Shown here in pieces: positions 19,044 to 27,970 of a stretch of DNA of 64,000 nt (its first letter is position 1; every line of letters begins with the position of its first letter). The DNA comes from Porphyromonas cangingivalis (GTDB lineage: Bacteria; Bacteroidota; Bacteroidia; Bacteroidales; Porphyromonadaceae). Below the pieces are notes generated by a model. That model made no database searches. It saw only the letters and a program-made list of their open reading frames with translations, and had not been told where the DNA came from. The stretch covers positions 2,170,001 through 2,234,000 of the forward strand of contig NZ_LR134506.1 of assembly GCF_900638305.1 (NCBI RefSeq). Direction: 5' to 3'. A program made the position numbers and the translations under genes.

Positions 19044-19844
19044 TTAGTTGCCTCTCGACTTGACCTTGGCGTACTTTTTTAGGATCTCGGGGTGTTTCTT
19101 CAGGAGGCGGAGGGCATCCTTTGCTGCATTTTGGTGGGAGATCTTCTTTGTCGTACCCGCTCCCATGGCGATAGCTCGACGATCACTGCCGATGAGGATC
19201 TCGCTGCGGTGCACAAGCCCGAAAGAGGGATCGTTGACGGCATCGATGTAGTTGAACTCGAAGTCGATCTTCTGCTGCTGCATGAGGATGATGAACTCCG
19301 TCTTGTAGTCTTCCTCCTTTGCCGACACACGTTCCATATTCTTTTTGCTCACGATGATGTGACTCCGGACGAACATCTGTGCGAAGTCGAACCCCTTGTC
19401 CAAGAAAATCGCTCCCACGAGGGCTTCGAGAGTGTTGCCAAGGGTGTCAGAGTGCTTGAGGTTGAGACTCCCCGAGGCTCTTAGCATGGTGTCGAGGTGG
19501 AGCTTCGTGGCTATTGTGTTGAGGTTCGATCGGCTGACGATCTGTGCTCTGAGGGTGGTCAGTGCGCCCTCGTCGTCGTTCTCATACATATCGTAGAGGA
19601 GGTGTCCGACGACACAAGAGATGACAGAGTCTCCGAGAAATTCGAGGCGTTCGTTGTTCATCCTGCGAGATGCACCGGGGTAAGAGCGGTGTGTGAACGC
19701 CCGACGGTAAAGATCCAAGTTCTGCGTGGGGCAGCCCAATAACTGCTGAACAAAGCGGTGCAGATCATGATCTGCACCGCCTTTTCTACTGCCTCCAAAT
19801 AAGCTCCTTAATATCTGTCCTAATGATGATTTCAAGAAGTGCAT
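19044..19844 (-). CDS. rnc: Ribonuclease III
   Basis: RNase III cuts double-stranded RNA and processes rRNA precursors. The 266-residue protein has the signature NERLEFLGDSV (64-74) with the catalytic Glu and Asp, a second acidic set in TLEALVGAIFLDKG, and a dsRNA-binding domain at about 180-260 ending in KKISHQNAAKDALRLL. The N-terminal extension of about 40 residues is a little longer than in E. coli. It follows fabF by 23 bp in the same direction, the usual Bacteroidota order acpP-fabF-rnc. Confidence 0.95.
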   Translation of the reverse strand: MHFLKSSLGQILRSLFGGSRKGGADHDLHRFVQQLLGCPTQNLDLYRRAFTHRSYPGASRRMNNERLEFLGDSVISCVVGHLLYDMYENDDEGALTTLRAQIVSRSNLNTIATKLHLDTMLRASGSLNLKHSDTLGNTLEALVGAIFLDKGFDFAQMFVRSHIIVSKKNMERVSAKEEDYKTEFIILMQQQKIDFEFNYIDAVNDPSFGLVHRSEILIGSDRRAIAMGAGTTKKISHQNAAKDALRLLKKHPEILKKYAKVKSRGN

Positions 19845-19867
19845 TATTTATTTGGGTGTTACTTCTA

Positions 19868-21124
19868 TTACTCTTTTACTTTCTTGAAGATGACGCTGGC
19901 ATTGTGACCACCGAAACCGAAAGTATTGGAGATGGCTGCATTCACAGGACGCTCTTGCTTCTTGTTGAATGTGAAGTTGAGCTTGTAGTCGATCTCAGGA
20001 TCTTGGTCATCATCAGCATGATTGATCGTAGGAGGTACGACGTCGTTCTTCACGGCAAGGACTGTGATCAGTGCTTCTATCGCTCCGGCAGCTCCGAGGA
20101 GGTGACCGGTCATAGACTTGGTGCTACTGATGTTGAGATTGTATGCGTGATCACCGAAGACCGCTTGGATCGCTTTGACCTCAGAGATGTCACCCACGGG
20201 GGTAGATGTACCATGAACGTTGATGTAGTCGATCTGTTCGGGTGTCATCTCTGCATCTTCGAGCGCATTGCGCATGACGAGCTTTGCACCGAGACCTTCG
20301 GGGTGCGATGCAGTGAGGTGGTGTGCATCAGCAGACATACCTGCACCTGCGAGTTCGGCATAGATCTTTGCGCCACGAGCCTTGGCGTGCTCATACTCTT
20401 CGAGGATGAGAGCCGCACCACCTTCGCCCATCACGAAGCCATCACGACTTGCGCTGAAAGGACGAGAAGCACCCTGTGGGTCATCGTTGCGTGTGGAGAG
20501 GGCATTCATGGCATTGAAACCACCCAATCCGGAGATGGTGATTGCAGCTTCTGCACCACCGGCGATGATGATGTTGGCCTTGCCGAGACGGATGAGGTTG
20601 AAGCCATCGGCGATGGCATTTGTGCCTGAAGCACATGCTGATACCGTAGCATAGTTAGGGCCTCTGAATCCGTACTTCATGGAGATGTGACCCGCAGCGA
20701 TGTCTGCGATCATCTTTGGGATGAAGAAGGGGCTGAAGCGTGGTCCTCTCTCAGGATCGTATGCCATCGTCTCCTCTTCGAAAGTCTTGAGACCACCGAT
20801 CCCTGCGCCGAAGACGACACCGACACGGTTGCAATCCAACTTCTCAGGGTCAAGACCTGCGTCATTGACAGCCTCTTCGGCAGCCACAAGTCCGAACATA
20901 CTATATCTGTCGTATGTACGAGCCTGCTTGCGATCGAAGTGTGCATTGGGATCGAAGTCCTTGACCTCACAAGCGAACTGTGTCTTGAACGTAGATGCAT
21001 CGACGAGGGTCACAGGACCTGCTCCGCTCTTCCCTTCAAGGAGAGCTTTCCATGTATCTTCAACGTTGTTTCCGAGAGGGCTGATGGTCCCCAAGCCGGT
21101 CACAACGACTCTTTTAAGTTCCAT
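19868..21124 (-). CDS. fabF: 3-oxoacyl-ACP synthase II
   Basis: FabF condenses malonyl-ACP with acyl-ACP in fatty acid elongation. The start at 21124 (MELKRVVVTGLG) is standard; an ATG at 21151 would add nine residues. The active-site Cys164 lies in VSACASGTNA. The two catalytic histidines lie in NVHGTSTPVGD and KSMTGHLLGAAGA. The 418-residue length is typical. It is separated from acpP by 170 bp containing a terminator-like hairpin, which suggests partial read-through from acpP. Confidence 0.96.
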   Translation of the reverse strand: MELKRVVVTGLGTISPLGNNVEDTWKALLEGKSGAGPVTLVDASTFKTQFACEVKDFDPNAHFDRKQARTYDRYSMFGLVAAEEAVNDAGLDPEKLDCNRVGVVFGAGIGGLKTFEEETMAYDPERGPRFSPFFIPKMIADIAAGHISMKYGFRGPNYATVSACASGTNAIADGFNLIRLGKANIIIAGGAEAAITISGLGGFNAMNALSTRNDDPQGASRPFSASRDGFVMGEGGAALILEEYEHAKARGAKIYAELAGAGMSADAHHLTASHPEGLGAKLVMRNALEDAEMTPEQIDYINVHGTSTPVGDISEVKAIQAVFGDHAYNLNISSTKSMTGHLLGAAGAIEALITVLAVKNDVVPPTINHADDDQDPEIDYKLNFTFNKKQERPVNAAISNTFGFGGHNASVIFKKVKE

Positions 21125-21156
21125 AAGGTTATTGTATAAAAGATGAAACAAACCAA

Positions 21157-21209
21157 AAACGGCAAACCCACACTATCTAAGAACTATACAGTGACTGGGT
21201 TTGCCGTTT
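21157..21209 (-). terminator. Hairpin between acpP and fabF (terminator or attenuator)
   Basis: A perfect 14-bp stem (AAACGGCAAACCCA with TGGGTTTGCCGTTT) has a 25-base loop. On the minus strand it is followed by TTTTTGG. It lies after acpP and before fabF, so it can terminate most acpP transcripts while letting some read into fabF. Confidence 0.75.
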
Positions 21210-21293
21210 CTTTTCTGACAAAGACTCATGTCTATGTGGATGAGTTCTCAATCATTAAATCGTCCTTTGTCTTACGACCGAAAGACTATGCTA

Positions 21294-21536
21294 TTACTTT
21301 AGGTTAGCCTCGATGTAGTTAATAGCGTCGCCTACAGTCTGGATGTTTTGAGCTTCTGTGTCAGGGATGTTCAAGTTGAACTGCTTTTCAAATTCCATGA
21401 TCAACTCTACAGTATCCAAAGAGTCTGCGCCAAGGTCTGCTGTGAAGTTTGCTTCAGGAGTGATAGCGCTTTCTTCACGACCAAGCTTGTCCACGATAAT
21501 TTTCTTTACAGTAGCTTCAATTTCTGAACGGTTCAT
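21294..21536 (-). CDS. acpP: Acyl carrier protein
   Basis: A small acidic protein of 80 residues with the phosphopantetheine attachment motif [13 protein letters not shown] (Ser39). It carries acyl intermediates during fatty acid and lipid A synthesis. It is the first gene of the acpP-fabF-rnc set, and it is divergent from purN. Confidence 0.97.
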   Translation of the reverse strand: MNRSEIEATVKKIIVDKLGREESAITPEANFTADLGADSLDTVELIMEFEKQFNLNIPDTEAQNIQTVGDAINYIEANLK

Positions 21537-21598
21537 AATTGTAGTTTGTTTGGTTAGTTATTACTTATAGATTATTCTTTTTCTATTACTTTTGTAGG

Positions 21599-21606
21599 CA
21601 AAAGTA
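21599..21606 (-). promoter_or_regulatory. -7 element of acpP promoter
   Basis: TACTTTTG on the minus strand fits TAnnTTTG, 63-70 bp upstream of the acpP ATG. No clear -33 element is seen. Confidence 0.45.
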
Positions 21607-21669
21607 GTCATTATTTTAACGATAATACTACTCTCACCCTGCAAAAATACTATATTTCTGCACATGGTG

Positions 21670-21677
21670 TATATTTG
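21670..21677 (+). promoter_or_regulatory. -7 element of purN promoter
   Basis: TATATTTG lies about 29 bp upstream of the purN ATG on the same strand and fits the TAnnTTTG consensus. Confidence 0.55.
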
Positions 21678-21705
21678 TGTGCATTTTTAACTCTTATTAA
21701 AGATT

Positions 21706-22296
21706 ATGAAGTTGGCTATTTTCGCTTCGGGAAGTGGTTCGAATGCCGAAGCTATTGTCAGGTATTTGCATGATAACCAGCCTGAAAAAGGCATTCGGGT
21801 GGCTTGTGTCATCACGAATAAGGCAGATGCTTATGTCCTTGATCGGGCAAAGAGACTCGGGATCCCGGCACTGTATCTGACGTCGGATCAACTCAAGTCC
21901 CAGGAGACACTGCTGCCTATATTGAGAGAGTACGGAGTCAGTCACATTGTCTTGGCCGGTTATCTGGCATTGATACCGAAATTCTTACTCGAAGCCTTCC
22001 CTCAGAGGATCGTCAACATCCATCCCGCCCTTCTACCCAAATATGGAGGCAAGGGGATGTATGGTATGCACGTGCATGAGACGGTCAAGGCAGCAGGAGA
22101 GTCTGAGACGGGTATCACGATCCATGTCATCGACGAGGAGTACGACAGGGGGACGACTCTTTTTCAAGCACATACGAAGGTCTCTCCCGAAGATACACCG
22201 GAAGATATAGCACAGAAGGTACACGTGCTTGAGCACCGATATTTCCCCGAGGTCATTGCCTGTTGGGTGCTGGGTGATCCACAGCCGGAGCTTTGA
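21706..22296 (+). CDS. purN: Phosphoribosylglycinamide formyltransferase
   Basis: PurN transfers a formyl group from 10-formyl-THF to GAR in purine synthesis. The N-terminal MKLAIFASGSGSNAEAIV is the GAR-binding start. The catalytic triad is visible as Asn104 and His106 in VNIHPALLPKYGG and Asp147 in DEEYDRG. The 196-residue length is normal. It is divergent from acpP and followed by a strong terminator. Confidence 0.95.
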   Translation: MKLAIFASGSGSNAEAIVRYLHDNQPEKGIRVACVITNKADAYVLDRAKRLGIPALYLTSDQLKSQETLLPILREYGVSHIVLAGYLALIPKFLLEAFPQRIVNIHPALLPKYGGKGMYGMHVHETVKAAGESETGITIHVIDEEYDRGTTLFQAHTKVSPEDTPEDIAQKVHVLEHRYFPEVIACWVLGDPQPEL

Positions 22297-22384
22297 TGTC
22301 TCCAATAGCTTGAGGATCATAAGATTGACCCCTCTTGGTGGCATCTTTACGAGAGTCTCACGAAAAAGGTCATAGGAGGCGAGC

Positions 22385-22450
22385 AAAAAAGTCCAGGGAC
22401 TTGATGTCATAAGTCGTATACTTTGACAAATCAAGTCCCTGGACTTTTTT
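22385..22450. terminator. Bidirectional terminator between purN and the amidotransferase/dipeptidase gene
   Basis: A perfect 21-bp inverted repeat (AAAAAAGTCCAGGGACTTGAT and its complement) separated by 24 bases ends in six Ts on either strand, between convergent genes. Confidence 0.92.
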
Positions 22451-22505
22451 GTTCTCTTTTCTAAGTGTCGGCGGTGCTTGTCGGAGTGTGGGCTTTGAGG
22501 TCGCC

Positions 22506-24311
22506 TTACTTGAGGTTGGAGACCAACTGTGGTTCTACCGCACGGAGGACACGGAGCACGTTCTCGCCCCACATCTTGCGGATGTCGCTGTCACTGAAGC
22601 CTCGCCGAACAAGCTCTATCGTCAGGCGGATGATGTGCGAAGCATCTCTACATCCGATGACTTCGCCATCGCCATCAAAGTCTGTCCCTATCCCCACATG
22701 ATCTGCCCCCACGAGGTTGTGGGCATGGACGATATGATCCACAAAGTCGAGGAGAGATGCTCGGTCGGAGTCTTTCGATACGAACCCTTTGTACATGCAC
22801 ATCTGGATGAGTCCCCCCGTACCGGCTATGGCACGGATCTCATCATCCGTGAGGTTGCGAGGGTGATCGCAGAGGGCACGGCAGGAGGAGTGCGAAGCGA
22901 TGACGGGGGCTTCGGTGATCGAGAGGACATCCTTCACGGTGCTACTGCCTGCGTGGGAGAGGTCCACGAGGATGCCGAGGCGGTTCATCTCTCTGATCAC
23001 TTCACGCCCGAAGTCGCTGAGACCACCGTGCGTATTTTGGCTCTTCGAAGCTGAGTCGCAGATATCGTTGTCTCCGTTGTGACAGAGGGTGATGTAGCGC
23101 ACGCCTTTTCGGGCATAGTGTGCGAGTCGGGAGAGGTCACGAGCGATGGGGTAGCCATTCTCTATCCCCTTCATGATACTCTTTCGTCCCTGCTGTTTAT
23201 TGGTGATCAAGTCCTCCGACACGACAGCAACGACAGCCCCTTCGCTTGTCTTTGACATCACTTCATCGATGGCATCGAGGGTGCGCTCGGTGTAGTCGTA
23301 AGCCCTTTTGTATCCCTCTTCGTCGAGAGCACCCTGAGGGATATAAGCCACCATGAACGATGTGTCAAGTCCGCCATCCTTCATACGTGGCAAGTCGACA
23401 AGTGCCCGATCTGCTCGTCGGGTGAAGTCATAATCCTCTTTGCCCGAAAAGATCATTGGTGTGTCACAATGTGTGTCGACCGTCAGCATCGAAGCGTGGA
23501 GCTTGCGAGCCTTGCGGTAGAGGCATCCTTCGCCGACGATGAAGTCGAAGAGTTTGGTATGAGGTTCGGAGCCATGACAAGCAAGTGCCTCGGGGTGCCA
23601 TTGGACACCGAGGATGTTGTGTTCGGGGTAGTAGTCCACACCTTCGATGACCCCATCGGGAGCGGTTGCCGTGATGGTGGCGCAGGGTGGAAGATCGGAG
23701 ACGGCTTGGTGGTGAAACGAATTGACCATCACTTCGTCCGCTCCGAGGACTTCCTTCAGGCGTCCTTCGGGATGGACACTCACACTGTGCCAAAGCTCGT
23801 AGCGTGTGGCCGGCTGGTTGTGTCCGATGACATTCCCCTTTTCGCTCGGCAGGTCTTGGTAGATCTTGCCACCGAGGACGACATTGACGAGTTGCATCCC
23901 ACGACATATCGCCAGCATCGGGATGGAGAAGCGCAGTGCCGCATGGATGATCGTCAGGTCGAAGAAGTCCTTGTGGGTATTCGCCCGACCCATGTGGGGA
24001 GATGGTGCTGCATCGAACCATGCAGGCATAAGGTCTCCTCCGCCTGACATGATGACGGCATCGCACCTCGACACGCACTCGGTAATGACCTTCGGATCGG
24101 TGCTGAAGGGGATGATCATCGGTATGCCACCTGCTCGGCGTACACTCTCTATATAAGTGTCCGTAAGAGTATTTTCATCCTCGTGGTGGTTCGACGAGAT
24201 GCCGATGACAGGGGTGTCACGCCAGTCTATCTCTTGGTCAAGGACAAGGTCTCGGACTTCTTTGAGCGAAAAACGAATCTCCGAGAGTGGTGTGGTGTTG
24301 CTTATCGTCAT
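22506..24311 (-). CDS. Fusion of gamma-glutamyl hydrolase-like amidotransferase and M19 dipeptidase
   Basis: Two enzyme domains are joined in one 601-residue protein. Residues 33-265 are a class I glutamine-amidotransferase/peptidase C26 domain of the PuuD type. The nucleophile Cys136 lies in LAICRGMQLVNV, and His239/Glu241 lie in GVQWHPEAL. Residues 275-595 are a membrane-dipeptidase (M19) domain with the zinc HxD in VDTHCDTP (His281, Asp283), LVDLSHAG, and GIGTDFDG. The start at 24311 avoids a 29-residue upstream extension. There is no signal peptide, so a cytoplasmic role in cleaving gamma-glutamyl compounds and then dipeptides (for example from glutathione-like peptides) is inferred. It is monocistronic. 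Confidence 0.85.
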   Translation of the reverse strand: MTISNTTPLSEIRFSLKEVRDLVLDQEIDWRDTPVIGISSNHHEDENTLTDTYIESVRRAGGIPMIIPFSTDPKVITECVSRCDAVIMSGGGDLMPAWFDAAPSPHMGRANTHKDFFDLTIIHAALRFSIPMLAICRGMQLVNVVLGGKIYQDLPSEKGNVIGHNQPATRYELWHSVSVHPEGRLKEVLGADEVMVNSFHHQAVSDLPPCATITATAPDGVIEGVDYYPEHNILGVQWHPEALACHGSEPHTKLFDFIVGEGCLYRKARKLHASMLTVDTHCDTPMIFSGKEDYDFTRRADRALVDLPRMKDGGLDTSFMVAYIPQGALDEEGYKRAYDYTERTLDAIDEVMSKTSEGAVVAVVSEDLITNKQQGRKSIMKGIENGYPIARDLSRLAHYARKGVRYITLCHNGDNDICDSASKSQNTHGGLSDFGREVIREMNRLGILVDLSHAGSSTVKDVLSITEAPVIASHSSCRALCDHPRNLTDDEIRAIAGTGGLIQMCMYKGFVSKDSDRASLLDFVDHIVHAHNLVGADHVGIGTDFDGDGEVIGCRDASHIIRLTIELVRRGFSDSDIRKMWGENVLRVLRAVEPQLVSNLK

Positions 24312-24451
24312 GGGGTCGGTAGTGTTTGGCTTTTGTGATAAAACGAGATGAGGAAGATCATCCGGGGCAAAGGGAGTCTGTCGGCCTCCACAAAGCACTT
24401 TCGGATCATCTTCCTCATCCCTTGAAGTTGTATGCGCTCTATCGTCTGTCG

Positions 24452-26407
24452 TTAGGCATCGATGCGAGCATAGTTGGCGTTGTCTGTGATAAAGTCCCTA
24501 CGAGGAGCCACATCTTCGCCCATAAGCATCGAGAAGATACGGTCAGCCTCGGCAGCGTTGTCGATGGTGACTTGTTTGAGGTAACGTTGCTCGGGATCCA
24601 TGGTCGTCTCCCATAGCTGGTCGTCGTCCATTTCACCGAGACCTTTGTAACGCTGAGTCACGACCTGTCCCTCATTGCCGGCTGCGTACTTTTCGATGAA
24701 TGCCTGACGGTCGGCATCGGTCCAGCAGTACTCCTTGACATCCCCCTTACGGCACTGGTAGAGAGGAGGAGTGGCGAGGTAGATATAACCCTGCTCGATG
24801 AGGACACGCATATGACGGAAGAAGAAGGTCAGGATCAGCGTCGCGATGTGTGCACCGTCGACGTCGGCATCCGTCATGATGATGACCTTGTGGTATCTCA
24901 ACTTCGCAATGTTAAGTGCCTTGGGGTCCTCTTCTGTGCCTATTGTCACGCCGAGGGCTGTGTACATCGCACGGATTTCCTCGTTTTCGAGGACCTTATG
25001 GTGCATCGCTTTCTCTACGTTGAGGATCTTACCACGGAGAGGCAAGATGGCTTGGAACATGGAGTCACGCCCCTTCTTTGCCGTACCACCCGCAGAGTCT
25101 CCCTCGACGAGGAATATCTCGCACTTCTCAGGGTCACGGCTACGGCAGTCGGAAAGTTTGCCGGGAAGCCCTCCGCCAAACATGGGGCCTTTGCGTTGGA
25201 CCATATCGCGAGCTTTGCGAGCGGCAATACGAGCCTTCGCTGCGAGTACCACCTTGTCGACGATAAATCGTGCTTCCTTGGGATGCTCTTCGAGGTAGTC
25301 TGCGAGGATCTCTCCCACAGCAGTGTCCACCGCTCCGGAGACTTCTGAGTTACCGAGCTTGGTCTTTGTCTGTCCTTCGAATTGTGGTTCTGCCACCTTG
25401 ATGGAGATCACAGCGGTAAGCCCCTCACGGAAGTCATCGCCGGAGACCTCTATCTTCTCCTTCTCAAGGATCTTTGAGTCCTCTGCATACTTCTTCAGCG
25501 TACGGGTGAGTGCTCTGCGGAAGCCCGCAAGGTGCGTACCACCTTCGATGGTGTTGATATTGTTGACGTACGAATATACGTTTTCGTTGTACGACGTGTT
25601 GTAGGTCATAGCCACCTCGACAGGGATCCCCTGACGCTCGGTCACGATGTGGATGACATCGTCGATGAGAGGCTCTTTGCTCGCATCGAGGTAGGTGACA
25701 AACTCTCTAAGCCCCTCTTCCGAGTAGAACACGGTAGTCTTGGGGTTGCCCTCCTCGTCTCTCGTGCGATAGTCGGTAAGGGTAAGGCGAACACCCGCAT
25801 TGAGGAATGCGAGTTCGCGCATTCGGTCTGCAAGGATCTTGTACTGATACTCGGTGACGGTGAAGATAGATGCGTCGGGCTTGAATGTGATCGATGTCCC
25901 CGTACGGTCGGTGTTACCGATGATATTGACTTCTGTCTGAGGGATACCCTTCGAATACTCTTGGGCATAGATCTTACCATCACGATAGACCTCTGCACGA
26001 AGGTGGGTGGACAGTGCGTTGACACACGACACACCGACACCGTGGAGACCTCCGGAGACCTTGTACGATCCCTTGTCGAACTTACCCCCTGCGTGAAGTA
26101 CGGTGAGGACGACCTCCAGAGCCGACTTACCCTGCTTCTCGTGGATGTCGACAGGGATACCACGACCGTCGTCATGGACGGAGATCGAGTTGTCCTCGTT
26201 GATCTCGACGACAATGTTCTTACCGAACCCCGCCATCGCTTCGTCGATGGAGTTGTCCAAGACCTCATAGACAAGGTGGTGAAGCCCCTTTTCGCTGATG
26301 TCGCCGATGTACATCGCAGGGCGCATACGTACAGCCTCAAGTCCCTCTAAGACCGTGATATTGGATGAGTCATAGTGAGCTTTTTGCTCCAAGATTTCTT
26401 CGCTCAT
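24452..26407 (-). CDS. gyrB: DNA gyrase subunit B
   Basis: GyrB supplies the ATPase and TOPRIM parts of DNA gyrase. The 651-residue protein has the GHKL ATPase start (YIGDISEKGLHHLVYEVLDNSIDEA), GGLHGVGVSCVNALS, the TOPRIM EGDSAGGTAKKGRD (about 430) and DADVDGAHI (about 512), and the C-terminal QRYKGLGEM segment. The length and the DNSIDEAMAGF context favour gyrase over ParE. It is monocistronic, with a TATCTTTGC box 78-86 bp upstream. Confidence 0.95.
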   Translation of the reverse strand: MSEEILEQKAHYDSSNITVLEGLEAVRMRPAMYIGDISEKGLHHLVYEVLDNSIDEAMAGFGKNIVVEINEDNSISVHDDGRGIPVDIHEKQGKSALEVVLTVLHAGGKFDKGSYKVSGGLHGVGVSCVNALSTHLRAEVYRDGKIYAQEYSKGIPQTEVNIIGNTDRTGTSITFKPDASIFTVTEYQYKILADRMRELAFLNAGVRLTLTDYRTRDEEGNPKTTVFYSEEGLREFVTYLDASKEPLIDDVIHIVTERQGIPVEVAMTYNTSYNENVYSYVNNINTIEGGTHLAGFRRALTRTLKKYAEDSKILEKEKIEVSGDDFREGLTAVISIKVAEPQFEGQTKTKLGNSEVSGAVDTAVGEILADYLEEHPKEARFIVDKVVLAAKARIAARKARDMVQRKGPMFGGGLPGKLSDCRSRDPEKCEIFLVEGDSAGGTAKKGRDSMFQAILPLRGKILNVEKAMHHKVLENEEIRAMYTALGVTIGTEEDPKALNIAKLRYHKVIIMTDADVDGAHIATLILTFFFRHMRVLIEQGYIYLATPPLYQCRKGDVKEYCWTDADRQAFIEKYAAGNEGQVVTQRYKGLGEMDDDQLWETTMDPEQRYLKQVTIDNAAEADRIFSMLMGEDVAPRRDFITDNANYARIDA

Positions 26408-26484
26408 AAAACGTGTTTGCTAAGTAAACTTATCGGCGATCCCAATACATGGATGACGGTATCACCGATCTTGCACAATAATAA

Positions 26485-26493
26485 GCAAAGATA
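26485..26493 (-). promoter_or_regulatory. -7 element of gyrB promoter
   Basis: TATCTTTGC on the minus strand matches the consensus, 78-86 bp upstream of the gyrB start. The matching -33 TTTG is not obvious. Confidence 0.5.
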
Positions 26494-26636
26494 GAGATTT
26501 TTTCTCACTTTTTGTGTGCCGTTTTGAGGTGTTTTTATTCCGATTTTCATCGTTTTCGGGGCGTTTGGGCAAATACTTTTTGCATTAAAGTTTTTTATTT
26601 GTATTATTGGGCTGTAATAACCTTAAAAATCAAATT

Positions 26637-26948
26637 ATGGATCAAGCAAGACAAACAAAAACCATCAAGAGACCTTGGATAAGGAACTGTTGGGATGTTC
26701 AGGATCTCATCGTCTTTTCGTTCATCCTGGTGATAGCGTTGTTTCATAAACAATTAGATTTTAATCCGATCAGAGCTCTATTGGGCTTTGTCTCCGTGGC
26801 ATTTTATGTGGCTGCGCGAGTCTCTTATGTTTTGAAGAAAAAGAACGACAAACTCTTCCGCAACATCGCCACCCTTTTCTTGATTGCTGCTGCATTCTAC
26901 AGGTACCTGGTACTGGGGGTAGAGTTCATCGTCGATCTCTTCAAATAA
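26637..26948 (+). CDS. Small membrane protein of unknown function
   Basis: A 103-residue product with a basic N-terminus and three hydrophobic segments (about DLIVFSFILVIALF, IRALLGFVSVAFYVAA and NIATLFLIAAAFYRYLVL). I chose the ATG at 26637 over one at 26607 because the sequence before it (CCTTAAAAATCAAATT) looks like untranslated leader. No domain is recognised. It is divergent from gyrB and followed by a terminator. Confidence 0.6.
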   Translation: MDQARQTKTIKRPWIRNCWDVQDLIVFSFILVIALFHKQLDFNPIRALLGFVSVAFYVAARVSYVLKKKNDKLFRNIATLFLIAAAFYRYLVLGVEFIVDLFK

Positions 26949-26993
26949 TCCGAGTCTGAAACGACATAAATACCATGGCCGATGGTAGGTGGG

Positions 26994-27032
26994 GGCTGTG
27001 TCATAAGTAACTCTTGTGTCACAGCCTTTTTA
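26994..27032. terminator. Terminator between membrane protein gene and mutT
   Basis: GGCTGTGTCA pairs imperfectly with TGTGTCACAGCC and runs into five Ts on the plus strand, between convergent genes. Confidence 0.7.
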
Positions 27033-27039
27033 TTTACCT

Positions 27040-27438
27040 CTATTGTAAGGTTTCTTCGTGGACTTGAAGGTGGGCGACCACTTCGACATCGGCAGGAAGC
27101 CATGTCAGAGAGGAGAGTTCCGAAGCCTTTAGTTTGCGTATGGCTTTGTGTTCCGAGAGCTTGGGCGCACCCTCTGACAGGGTGCAGAGGTAACAGTGCA
27201 TCGTAAGGTGAAAGGTCGGGTAGTCGTACTCTACGGTGCAGAGTTTGTCCCCGACTGTAATGAGGACATCCAGTTCTTCGTGGATTTCTCGCACGAGAGC
27301 TTCTTGGGGAGTCTCTCCGGCTTCGATCTTTCCGCCCGGAAACTCCCAATACCCATCCCAATCGCCGCCCTTTCGTTGTGTGGCGAGGTAAGTGTCTCCG
27401 TCTGTGATGACGGCTGCGACTACTTCTATCCTTTTCAT
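27040..27438 (-). CDS. mutT: Nudix hydrolase, probable 8-oxo-dGTP diphosphatase
   Basis: The start at 27438 gives MKRIEVVAAVITDGDTYLATQR, the typical MutT beginning, and a 132-residue protein. The open frame extends upstream to 27627 but passes through a repeat array, so I reject the longer form. The full Nudix box GGKIEAGETPQEALVREIHEEL is present with its REIHEE core. FPGGKIEAGE and WLPADVE also fit MutT. It likely removes oxidised dGTP from the nucleotide pool, although other Nudix substrates are possible. Confidence 0.85.
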   Translation of the reverse strand: MKRIEVVAAVITDGDTYLATQRKGGDWDGYWEFPGGKIEAGETPQEALVREIHEELDVLITVGDKLCTVEYDYPTFHLTMHCYLCTLSEGAPKLSEHKAIRKLKASELSSLTWLPADVEVVAHLQVHEETLQ

Positions 27439-27573
27439 ACGCTGTTTGTGTCTTTGTAAAGCCTTACGAAGTTCGCCAAAAAATGACGACTGCCCAAGTC
27501 TCCTCCAGTCCCATTTATCCTGCTCATCACCTACGGTATGTCTGTTCGGCATCGACTTTTTCTGCTCAGACGA

Positions 27574-27631
27574 CAGAATGTATTCTGATGCCTGACAGAA
27601 TGCTTTCTGACCCACGACAGAAAACATTCTG
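27574..27631. repeat. 22-bp dyad repeat array C (CAGAAT type, 3 units)
   Basis: The cleanest array of its type. CAGAAT-gt-ATTCTG, CAGAAT-gc-TTTCTG and CAGAAA-ac-ATTCTG have centres at 27580.5, 27602.5 and 27624.5, spaced exactly 22 bp. It is 136 bp upstream of mutT and about 340 bp upstream of the TonB receptor. Confidence 0.9.
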
Positions 27632-27895
27632 TCAGGCTACAAAGATCCGCCATTCGTTTACGATCACTGACCTGAGGCTCCGGGGGGCTTTCAGCTCTTT
27701 CTGAAAGGACAGTCAAAAGACCTGCTGTGCAAGGTATTGGTTCATTGGGGATTATTCAAGTGTAAATGAAATGAAAACATTGGTTCTTTCACAATCTGCA
27801 GGCGAGGCTCCTTTGCCTAAAATCTCTGCTTTGCCCTCTTGGAGAAGACTCCGGTCTATTTATACAGGCAGAGCAACGTGAACGATATTTTGTGA

Positions 27896-27904
27896 TATCT
27901 TTGC
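27896..27904 (+). promoter_or_regulatory. -7 element upstream of the TonB receptor
   Basis: TATCTTTGC matches the Bacteroidota -7 consensus, 67-75 bp before the receptor ATG. No TTTG is seen at the expected -33 distance, which may mean an activator is needed. Confidence 0.5.
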
Positions 27905-27970
27905 GACGAATATTGGACAACCTAAGCCAATTTTCTATGAAAACGTTACATAAACTATTTTAATGTTCAG

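Larger units (their letters stand above)
27439..27970. other. Divergent intergenic region with repeat array C
   Basis: I see no gene in this 530-bp space between mutT and the TonB receptor. It holds repeat array C (27574-27631) and the receptor's -7 box (27896). Confidence 0.6.

Noticed and set aside
25532-26350. Long plus-strand open frame inside gyrB
   Set aside because: It is a shadow of gyrB codon usage with no recognisable domain.
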